Assembly (NCBI GenBank): GCA_016290295.1
Contig: JAEETJ010000012.1
Span: 1 to 64,000, forward strand
DNA from: Bacteroidales bacterium
Lineage (GTDB): Bacteria > Bacteroidota > Bacteroidia > Bacteroidales > WCHB1-69
Direction: 5' to 3'
Length of the DNA stretch: 64,000 nt
Position numbers and translations under genes: made by a program. The notes below the pieces were generated by a model. That model was not told where the DNA came from. It worked only from the letters and a program-made list of their open reading frames with translations, and made no database searches. Shown here one piece after another: positions 17,201 to 24,036 of this stretch (position 1 is its first letter; each line of letters opens with the position of its first letter).

Positions 17201-20200
17201 ATATGGGGAAGTACTACAACAAATTCCCCGTACAGTAACGGAGTCACCACCATCAGAGATGACATTTCCTCCGCAGGTTGCTGTATTACCCGTAATTGAG
17301 GATACCATTGCAGAGGAAACAGCTGGCACAGATATTCCGTCATTGCGGAGACAACGGACTGAAAAGCCACCACTCTTACTAAAGTTGTCTCTGTTTATAT
17401 AGGCAAAGTTATAATGGAAATTAATATAGAATGACTTATCTTCAACATTCTCTGTAGAACTCCAAAAATCAGCTATATTGCTAAAACTGCTATAGTTGCC
17501 ATTGTAATGGTAATAACCAGCAGGTAAAGCCGAAAAACCCGTGACATTATTAACATTCAGATTATTGCCAGCAGCACATGTAACCGTACTTATATTCCAT
17601 CCTATAGTAGCTGCCAATGCTTTTGTTATATAGCTACTATCGTTGCCGCAAAGGTATGTGCTTTGGCTTCCCACATAATCCGTCAGCTGTGTCCATTCCG
17701 CATCACTTGGCACATGCCAGCCAGTAGGACAAATACCTTGCACCCCACTGGGATTAAACGCACTGCTGCCCGCATCATTCATCACTGCTGCCCAGTTGTA
17801 TAGATAGCCGTAGGTAGACACATTGGAGCTGTTATTGTCAGGATAATACCTATAAGCTGTTGTTGTGCTGGTACTGCTTCCTAACGCTATGCTTGTTCCA
17901 TTCGCATAATGGGTGGTACGCAGGTTCTCTTTCATCCAGCACTGGTTTCCGATTTGTACAGTCTGGTACACATTCCCATCATAATCGGTTATAGTGGGAT
18001 TACCTGAACATGCAGGATGAGTAGTGAAAACTCTCTGCTCGCCATAACTTGTTCCTTGACTGTTGGTAGCGTATGCCCGAACATAATACACTGTGTTGGA
18101 AACCAATCCTGTTATATTGCTTGCAAAACTCCCCGTACCACTACCTTCGGTAGTATGGCTATTACTCACCGTAGGATTGGGAGTTGTACCCCAACAAATT
18201 CCTCGGGCAGTGACAGATGCTCCGCCATCAAAGCTAATATTCCCTCCTGAAACAGCTGTACCTCCTAAAATTTGTGAGACCTCCGCAGTCGTAACAATGG
18301 GTACGGATATGCCTTCATTGCGAAGACAACGGACAGAAAAGCCTTGATATTTCTCATAATTATTTCGATTAACAACGGCTTCATTATAAAATATATTACG
18401 CCTGTATGAGGAATTGTCATTATATTTTGTAGAAGTCCAAATATTTGCAGAATTATTAAAATTACTATAGGAACCATTATAATAACAACCAGCAGGAAGA
18501 GCCGAAAATCCTGTGGAATTATTCGCACTTAGGTTATTGCCCACCACACAAGTTTCAGTACTGCTATTCCAACCCGTAGTAACTGCCAATGCCTTAGCGA
18601 TATTAGTACTACTATTATTACATTGATATTGAGGCTGACTGCCTACATAGTCTGTCAACTGTGTCCATTCCGCATCACTTGGCACATGCCAGCCATTAGG
18701 ACAAATGCCTTGAACCCCACTGGGATTGGAACTGCTTGAAGAGGATGTGTTCATTACCGCTTTCCAATTATACAAATAACCATAAGTACTCACATTGGAA
18801 CTACTATTGTTAGGATAATAACGATAGGCTGTCGTAGTGGAAGTACTACTTCCCAATGCGATACTTGTACCATTCGCATAGTGCGTGGCACGCAGGTTCT
18901 CTTTCATCCAACATTGGTTGCCAATCTGTACGGTACTATATGTGTTGTTGTCATAATCAGTACAGATACCACAGGGAGCGCTATCAGTTGGTCTTGTGGT
19001 TAAAATTCTTTGGCTTCCATAACTTGTCCCTGCACTATTAGTAGCATACGCCCGCACATAATAGGTGGTTCCACTTGTTAACCCTGTAATATTGCTGGTA
19101 AAGCTGCCCGAACCAGTGCCGTTTGAGCTGTGGCTATCATTCACTGTCGGATTTTGGGAGGTGCTCCAGCAGACACCCCTTGCGGTAACAGTTGCACCTC
19201 CTGTGGCAGTCACATTTCCACCACAGGTAGCCGTGGTTGCAGTAATGTTACTAACCGTATTGGTTGTCACAGTGGGAACCGTTGTCTGAGTGGTGAAACT
19301 CCGCTGAATGCCGTATGTTGTACCTTGGCTGTTGGTAGCATACGCCCGCACATAATAGGTGGTACCGGGAGCCAGTCCAGTCATACTGCTGGTATAACTA
19401 CCCGAGCCCGTGCCATCAGTGGTATGGTCGTTACTTACTGTGGGATTATACGAAGTGCTCCAACACACACCACGGGCGGTTACAGAAGCACCGCCAGTGC
19501 TGGTGACATTGCCACCACATGTGGCTGTAGAGGAGGTGATGTTACTCACCGTATTGGTCGTTACCGTAGGTGTTGTTATCGAAGTAGTGAAAGTCCTCTG
19601 GGTACCGTATGCGGTGCCTGCACTGTTTGTGGCATACGCCCGGACATAATAGGTGGTGCCGGGATTCAAACCCGTAATGCTGCTTGTATAGCTGCCAGTG
19701 CCATTACCGTCTGTGGTATGGCTATTGCTCACCGTGGGATTTTGGGAAGTGCTCCAACATACACCTTTTACGCTTACATCGGCACCGCCCGTAGCGGTAA
19801 CATTGCCACCGCAAGAAGCTGTGGTGGTAGTAATACTGCTTACGAGATTCGTAGTCACTGTTGGAATATTCGGTGTAGTGAATGTCAACTGGTTTCCATA
19901 AGCTGTGCCCGCACTGTTGGTAGCGTATGCACGAACATAATAGGTGGTACCTATTGAAAGTCCTGTCATACTGCTGGTATAGCTACCCATTCCGCTGCCG
20001 TTAGTGGTATGGCTATTGCTTACTGTCGGATTCTGTGAAGTACCCCAACAAATACCACGGGCCGTTATAGTTCCGCCACCCGCATTAGTCACATTACCGC
20101 CAGAAGTAGCCGTAGCACCAAGATTATTAGTAATCGCTGTTGTGGTTACTTCTGGCAAAACTACATTGGTAGTAAAACTCACCTCATTGCCATAAACCGT

Positions 20201-22447
20201 TCCCACAATGTTCGTGGCGTAAGCACGCACATAATAAGTGGTGCCTGGATTCAAACCCGTTATACTGCTGTTGAAAGAGCCACTTCCAGTGCCGTCATTG
20301 GTATGATTGCCCGCTATTGTCGGGTTGTGGCTGGTGCTCCAGCACACCCCTCTGGCATTTACAGTAGCATTGCCTGTGGAAGTCACTGTACCACCACAAG
20401 ACGCTGAATATCCCGTCACATTGCTCACCCCGCCAGTAGTCACAGCGGGCAAAGTGGGTGTGGTAAAACTTTGTGTGGTGCCATAACCAGTGCCTCGGTT
20501 ATTCCGGGCAAATGCTTTGTAATAATAGGTGGTATTGGGGGTCAGTCCCGTTACTGTGTAATTAAAACTGTTCGAATAGTTTGCATTATAGAAGGTGGCA
20601 TTGGACATGTTAGGGGAAAGACTTAGCACAAATCCGCATTCATGAATGATGAGGTTGCCGCTGTTGGTGACAGAACCGTTCAAAGTAGCCGAAATATCCG
20701 AAACCGTTGTGGCTGTCTGTGTCTGCACGGTAGGAGCGGACAAGGTGTTGCTGTTTCTCAATATGTCCAAAAAATTGTTGGCTGACGATTTCATGGTATT
20801 GAAACCGCTGCTGCCCAAAGAAGAGGAGCAATCCAACACTAACATGGCGATGGCACTGTTATGAACCTGTTGTGAACTGGTGCTGTTGGATGTTGTGAAC
20901 TCGCTGTTGTGCTGCCATTGCTGCGTGGAAGGAATGAAATACCATTGTTTGATATTGTTGATATTCAGCTGTTGCTGCAACAAATCCTTGACATCGGTGA
21001 AAACGAATCTGTCAAATATGCCTTGGGCTGTGCCAGTTACCATGTTACCACTTGTACTGGTCAATCCCTCGTAAACAATATTAGAAAGAGTTCCCACTCC
21101 ATTGCTGTAATTATAGGTTCCTTCAATGTAATAATACGATGAGGTGGCGGAAGTGACATTGTCAAAAGTGAAGCGCACCCGTGTTCCTGGATCAGGAGCG
21201 GGTAGCAACAAACTTATATCGGTGGTCACAATTGAAGTTTGGTTAAGTTGTGCCGCCACTTCACGGAACTGTGCATTCACCTCTGAAATGTCCGCCACTT
21301 CGTACACATTATGCTCCGGATCGCTTGATAGCATTCTTAGGTCGTGCCTGAACTGGGCTGTGTCTGTCACATCACTGCCTTTCACCCCTATGGCGTAAGC
21401 GGTGATGTTCACTCCTCCCAACTGGTCATTGAGAATGCGACTATGTACCGCATTCAAATATGCGGTCTCGGAAGTGAAGACGGGATTCATTCGCCAGGAG
21501 CCCAAATCCAAACCATCTGTAAAAGTAACCAAAGTCACATTAATAAGCTCATCGGGAATAATTGTGCTCGCTATATTGTTCAACGCCGTATAGTCGGCAT
21601 GGTAGAGAATGGTGCCGTTACCCATCGGCAGATTGTTGATGAAATTACGGAATGAATACTGGGTGGAATTGTTCAGCACATCTATGGGTTTTACATACAG
21701 CTGGTTGTTAAAACCCACCACACCCGCATAGATGCCTACCGGAGCGGTTGTTGTTTGCTGAGTGTGAAGGACAAAGGTTATCAGTTCCGATTCATACTGG
21801 TTTTGGGTTATCGGCTCTGTTCTCACCGCCTCATTGCCCACTGTGACAAAACCCTGGTAGTGCATACAGTCACCCACCTCAAAATCGTAATCCATGATTT
21901 GTTTGGCGGATTTAAGGACTACCTCGTTATTGGAGGTTTGCAAGTTAATCTTATTTTCTCCGCCATTACCGGTATTTACCATCTTGATGGCGTATGTTTT
22001 CCTGGAGGTCGCCACCTGTAGGATATAGGTTTGAGGTGTGGACAAGACAATCTCAAAATCATGTTTGCCCGCCTCAAGCTGTCCCTCATAATAAGCCACA
22101 GCCTTGCCCGTTATATCAAATGCTCGCATGATAATATGCTCGTTGTTTGACAGGGTTAACTGTGCATGAGTGCGCCCATTGAAAGGGTTTGGGATGTTGC
22201 GGGCAAGACCCTCCTCATCAAATTCCAGTTCGGTGATACCATTAGTGACATCACCCAACGAAATGGTAAGATTAGGGTAATAGATGGTCACCGCCCAGCT
22301 CCGGGTCCAGTTTTCTATCCTGACGCTATCCAAGCGTTGGGGATTGTTATTCTCATCGTGGCAGTCAAAGCTCACAACTGGAGCCTGCTGGGAATATGAT
22401 GCCAACATAGCAAACATCAAAAAGACGATCAAATAAAGCTTTTTCAT
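14207..22447 (-). CDS. Giant secreted repeat protein with vWA, Fn3-like and FISUMP modules
   Basis: 2746-residue exported protein, probably surface-exposed or released. Signal peptide 1-19 (ends ASYSQ). Residues 84-157 resemble a Por-type (type IX) sorting domain (NIPNPFNG, AFDITGKAV, YILQVATS) but sit at the N-terminus. Residues 234-405 and 532-563 together form a vWA domain whose strands appear circularly permuted: the GNGT and VTFTDG parts precede the DxSxS motif (539-543). Then come 13 homologous ~95-residue beta-sandwich repeats, each with the pattern TATCGGNVT, RGVCWSTS and TYYVRAYATNSAGT. Four FISUMP modules (VQIGNQCWMKENLR, GWHVPSDAEWTQL, GFSVRCLRN) are interspersed near 18312-18985, 17340-18010, 15185-15860 and 14207-14890. 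Paired Cys suggest one disulfide per repeat; repeats 3 and 7 lack the first Cys. Ligand unknown. Confidence 0.85.
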   Translation of the reverse strand: MKKLYLIVFLMFAMLASYSQQAPVVSFDCHDENNNPQRLDSVRIENWTRSWAVTIYYPNLTISLGDVTNGITELEFDEEGLARNIPNPFNGRTHAQLTLSNNEHIIMRAFDITGKAVAYYEGQLEAGKHDFEIVLSTPQTYILQVATSRKTYAIKMVNTGNGGENKINLQTSNNEVVLKSAKQIMDYDFEVGDCMHYQGFVTVGNEAVRTEPITQNQYESELITFVLHTQQTTTAPVGIYAGVVGFNNQLYVKPIDVLNNSTQYSFRNFINNLPMGNGTILYHADYTALNNIASTIIPDELINVTLVTFTDGLDLGSWRMNPVFTSETAYLNAVHSRILNDQLGGVNITAYAIGVKGSDVTDTAQFRHDLRMLSSDPEHNVYEVADISEVNAQFREVAAQLNQTSIVTTDISLLLPAPDPGTRVRFTFDNVTSATSSYYYIEGTYNYSNGVGTLSNIVYEGLTSTSGNMVTGTAQGIFDRFVFTDVKDLLQQQLNINNIKQWYFIPSTQQWQHNSEFTTSNSTSSQQVHNSAIAMLVLDCSSSLGSSGFNTMKSSANNFLDILRNSNTLSAPTVQTQTATTVSDISATLNGSVTNSGNLIIHECGFVLSLSPNMSNATFYNANYSNSFNYTVTGLTPNTTYYYKAFARNNRGTGYGTTQSFTTPTLPAVTTGGVSNVTGYSASCGGTVTSTGNATVNARGVCWSTSHNPTIAGNHTNDGTGSGSFNSSITGLNPGTTYYVRAYATNIVGTVYGNEVSFTTNVVLPEVTTTAITNNLGATATSGGNVTNAGGGTITARGICWGTSQNPTVSNSHTTNGSGMGSYTSSMTGLSIGTTYYVRAYATNSAGTAYGNQLTFTTPNIPTVTTNLVSSITTTTASCGGNVTATGGADVSVKGVCWSTSQNPTVSNSHTTDGNGTGSYTSSITGLNPGTTYYVRAYATNSAGTAYGTQRTFTTSITTPTVTTNTVSNITSSTATCGGNVTSTGGASVTARGVCWSTSYNPTVSNDHTTDGTGSGSYTSSMTGLAPGTTYYVRAYATNSQGTTYGIQRSFTTQTTVPTVTTNTVSNITATTATCGGNVTATGGATVTARGVCWSTSQNPTVNDSHSSNGTGSGSFTSNITGLTSGTTYYVRAYATNSAGTSYGSQRILTTRPTDSAPCGICTDYDNNTYSTVQIGNQCWMKENLRATHYANGTSIALGSSTSTTTAYRYYPNNSSSNVSTYGYLYNWKAVMNTSSSSSSNPSGVQGICPNGWHVPSDAEWTQLTDYVGSQPQYQCNNSSTNIAKALAVTTGWNSSTETCVVGNNLSANNSTGFSALPAGCYYNGSYSNFNNSANIWTSTKYNDNSSYRRNIFYNEAVVNRNNYEKYQGFSVRCLRNEGISVPIVTTAEVSQILGGTAVSGGNISFDGGASVTARGICWGTTPNPTVSNSHTTEGSGTGSFASNITGLVSNTVYYVRAYATNSQGTSYGEQRVFTTHPACSGNPTITDYDGNVYQTVQIGNQCWMKENLRTTHYANGTSIALGSSTSTTTAYRYYPDNNSSNVSTYGYLYNWAAVMNDAGSSAFNPSGVQGICPTGWHVPSDAEWTQLTDYVGSQSTYLCGNDSSYITKALAATIGWNISTVTCAAGNNLNVNNVTGFSALPAGYYHYNGNYSSFSNIADFWSSTENVEDKSFYINFHYNFAYINRDNFSKSGGFSVRCLRNDGISVPAVSSAMVSSITGNTATCGGNVISDGGDSVTVRGICCSTSPYPTVNDNHTTDGSGIGNFTSNMTELSPNTTYYVRAYATNSVGTNYGVQRTFTTLVIVPTVTTNAVSDITAATATCGGNVTATGGASVTARGICWSTSQNPTISNIHTSDGTGVGGFTSSMTGLLPNTTYFVRAYATNSAGTAYGTQQSFTTQTTVPTVTTNTVSSITSSTATCGGDVTSTGGVSVTARGVCWGTSQNPTVSDTHTTNGTGSGSFTSSITGLAPGTTYYVRAYATNSVGTSYGEQRSFTTLAVTPTVTTNTVSDITAITATCGGNVTNTGGASVTARGVCWSTSQNPTVSGSHTTNGTGSGSFTSNITGLSPVITYYVRAYATNSAGTAYGTQQSFTTPPAVPTVTTNTVSNITDVTATCGGNVTVTGGAAVTARGVCWSTSQNPTVSDSHTTNDNGIGSFTSNITGLNHSTTYYVRAYATNSSGTGYGAQRSFTTRAADGQPCLGTPTVSDYDNNNYNTVQIGNQCWTKENLRSTCYANGDCIELGSSTSTTTAYRYYPNDNSFNVSTYGYLYNWAAVMHGASSSSANPSGRQGICPTGWHVPSDAEWTQLTNYVGGWSQYQCNNSSTNIAKALAATTGWNNSTETCVIGNNPNINNATGFSSLPAGTCDGNYGRFGDHANFWSTTAYNASYAYKHSLFYDYAYVYRNYYGKQSGFSVRCIRDEVYITTSTISQITTSSATCGGNVIYNGWSPVTERGVCWSTSPNPTLNDSHTTNGNGSGSFTSSITGLTSGTTYYVRAYATNSVGTSYGEQRSFTTLDNHGQTCSGVVTVTDIDNNTYNTVKIGNQCWIKENLRTTHYANGESIALGSSTSTTTAYRYNPNNNSSNVGTYGYLYNWAAVMHGASSSSANPSGRQGVCPNGWHVPSEAEWTQLENYVKSQSAYRCNSTSTNIAKALSSTTGWSSNTEVCAPGNTPANNNATGFGAQPEGRYTGSYSSFGHCSNFWSCTVSSSNNSEARAPLIYYDRAEIENYSYGKHYSFSVRCVKN
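14895..20735 (-). repeat. Intragenic ~285-bp repeat array
   Basis: Thirteen related units of about 285 bp encode the ~95-residue modules, in blocks of 6, 1, 5 and 1 separated by FISUMP units of about 680 bp. Segments of near-identical DNA are visible between units (the ACATAATA-GTGGT region and CCTCCACAAGTAGCTG region recur), which makes recombination or assembly collapse likely. Confidence 0.8.
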
Positions 22448-22542
22448 TATCTTAGGTTTTGTTTTTCATTCCTCATGTGAAAACGATAAAATCAAATGGT
22501 GATAATCACAAAATCAGAACAGTCCAAAATAACATGTATAAT

Positions 22543-23112
22543 CTATAAAGTGTAACGGATACTCAATCCCAATCCCCAATCAAAATAATGGTCTGTTCCC
22601 CATTTTTTCTTTTTCCCATATTGATAGAACAACATGCCATAACCGGGACGAAAATCAAACTGAAGGGTAAGAGGAATGTTAAACTTGTATTCCAAACCGC
22701 CTATCGCATTTATACCGAACTTGCCTTGTTTGCAATATTCTGTTTCAATCAAACCGAGAAAACTCTCACCCAAGGCAAAGTTATAACCCAAACTTACACC
22801 TCCACCCGCGAACCAATACAAACCTTTTGTGATTTTATTTTCATACATGACATTCGGATTTGCCTCTAAATCAAACACATCCATTGTAAAACCAAATTTT
22901 TCTCCAAATAGTTCATCATTAAAGCGTGTGGGGCAGATTTTCACATCCAAATCCAAAGAAAAAGCGAAATTGTCCGTCACAAAGGTTTTGTAAGAAAACC
23001 CATTCATAGTACCAACCACGGCACCAACGCTGTGCTTGTACGGGGCCTGTGCGTTCAAAGCCAAAGTGCCGCATAAAAAAAAGCAGACTAAAAAAATGAA
23101 AAACCTTCTCAT
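22543..23112 (-). CDS. Outer-membrane beta-barrel-like protein
   Basis: About 189 residues from the ATG at 23112; a TTG 12 codons earlier gives a charged N-terminal extension and is less likely. Signal peptide MRRFFIFLVCFFLCGTLALNA with cleavage after NAQA. The rest alternates hydrophobic and polar residues with Gly and aromatics (VGAVVGTMNGFSYKTF, YWFAGGGVSLGYNFALGES, LQFDFRPGYGMLFYQYG) and ends in the aromatic-rich GLGLSIRYTL, typical of 8- to 10-strand barrels. The gene lies upstream of the giant FISUMP gene on the same strand (95 bp gap) and could be co-expressed. No specific function is evident. Confidence 0.7.
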   Translation of the reverse strand: MRRFFIFLVCFFLCGTLALNAQAPYKHSVGAVVGTMNGFSYKTFVTDNFAFSLDLDVKICPTRFNDELFGEKFGFTMDVFDLEANPNVMYENKITKGLYWFAGGGVSLGYNFALGESFLGLIETEYCKQGKFGINAIGGLEYKFNIPLTLQFDFRPGYGMLFYQYGKKKKWGTDHYFDWGLGLSIRYTL

Positions 23113-23189
23113 AAGTGTAATTTTTTTATGTTTTGTTTTTGTGCCCAAGCTCTATAGCACATAAATAAACATGAAGAAAGTGGAGCCTG

Positions 23190-23395
23190 CCATTTCTCGC
23201 ATCCTCAGTGTAGGGCTTGGACTCCCTGTATGTAAGATACTACGAAATGAGCCCCACCTATTTTGGCAATTACTCAATAATTAGGTGAGCTCTATTCTCG
23301 TTATCCGTACATACTTCTGTGAAGTGTCCAAGTTCACACTGACGGAAAAGCGAAAACGCGCTTTCTTATTGTTGCGGATTTCTCCCCACAACAAC
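23190..23395 (-). ncRNA. Rod-shaped structured RNA, 6S-like candidate
   Basis: The spacer folds into one long interrupted hairpin. Paired arms: 23205-23211 with 23336-23342 (7 bp), 23216-23222 with 23326-23332 (7 bp), 23228-23234 with 23308-23314 (7 bp), 23242-23245 with 23298-23301, 23249-23252 with 23289-23292, and 23255-23260 with 23282-23287. An asymmetric bubble (5 versus 11 nt) sits between the second and third arms, larger on the minus-strand 5' side. A rod with a central bubble and a length of about 200 nt is the 6S RNA plan. A -7 box (23400-23407) points into it on the minus strand. The strand and 6S identity are inference; a leader element for the barrel gene is the alternative. Confidence 0.45.
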
Positions 23396-23399
23396 AAGG

Positions 23400-23407
23400 C
23401 AAAAATA
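23400..23407 (-). promoter_or_regulatory. -7 box for the 6S-like RNA candidate
   Basis: TATTTTTG followed by CC on the minus strand, placing a start near 23393, at the base of the rod-like structure. Confidence 0.6.
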
Positions 23408-23485
23408 CAAAATTAATTTAATATGATTTGTGTGAAAGGAAAAATTTTGATAAAAAACATGAAAATTTTACCACCAGCTGCAATG

Positions 23486-23558
23486 TATCCCTTCCGCGGT
23501 GTTTTCGTTTTGTGCTTCGGTGCACACAGCACCCGCACCGCGATGAAATAACGGGATA
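23486..23558. repeat. Nested three-stem palindrome
   Basis: Outer stem TATCCC/GGGATA, middle stem CGCGGTG/CACCGCG and inner stem TGTGC/GCACA with a TTCGGT loop. The nesting and G+C content stand out from the AT-rich spacer and suggest a mobile palindromic element or structured RNA. Confidence 0.5.
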
Positions 23559-23826
23559 ACACCAACATCTATTGATATGTAACCCTCTTCGAGGGTAGGA
23601 TTGGGGTGGTGCTCGTGCCTATGCGGGGGTTGCGGTTCCACCGCATAAATAGGGATCAGATTATAGGAGTCAGGTATCAGTGATTAAATGTAGCAATTCA
23701 TGAGTATATGCAACTGCGAGACGCAGTTGCCTCCATATATTAACATTAAAAATTTCCGTATGGAAATTTTTACCTTAATACCGCTTTTGCGAATTGTTTG
23801 CATAGAAAAACGAGGAGTATGAAGAA

Positions 23827-23879
23827 CTAAAAAGCCGACTGTCTGAGCTTGCTTTAGCAAGCGAGTTTCGGCTTTTTAG
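23827..23879. terminator. Strong bidirectional terminator-like hairpin
   Basis: Perfect 12-bp arms CTAAAAAGCCGA/TCGGCTTTTTAG enclose a second stem GCTTGC/GCAAGC with a TTTA loop. Both strands end the stem in T5, so it can act for gap-priA transcription on the minus strand. Confidence 0.6.
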
Positions 23880-24036
23880 GCTACAGACGACCGTTTTTCA
23901 GCAAGCATATTCGCATGCGGAAAAGCCACTTTTCTTTGCCCCTTTCTTTTGTGGCTGCAAAAGAAAGGGGATAAAAACTTCATGTCGGCAAAGATCTTTG
24001 CATACTTTCCATCTTTGGAAAGTATGAAGAAAAAAA

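Larger units (their letters stand above)
23408..24026. other. Non-coding spacer rich in palindromes
   Basis: No plausible gene. It contains an AT-rich stretch (23408-23480), the nested hairpin at 23486-23558, a CCCTCTTCGAGGG palindrome near 23582, GCGGT/ACCGC near 23637, GCAACTGCG/CGCAGTTGC near 23707, a terminator-like hairpin (23827-23879) and a 10-bp stem CATACTTTCC/GGAAAGTATG (24001-24026) 11 bp beyond the priA stop. Confidence 0.6.

Noticed and set aside
14895-20735. Regular repeats that could be a CRISPR array
   Set aside because: Units are ~285 bp, coding, in frame in one long gene and encode a conserved protein module.
15091-20831. Many plus-strand open frames across the giant gene
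   Set aside because: They mirror the minus-strand repeats, have Cys/Ser/Thr-rich composition, no domains, and are antisense shadows.
23190-23395. RNase P RNA, tmRNA or SRP RNA
   Set aside because: The GAGGAAAGTCC-type RNase P motif, a tmRNA tag frame and the SRP GGAA tetraloop arrangement are not seen.
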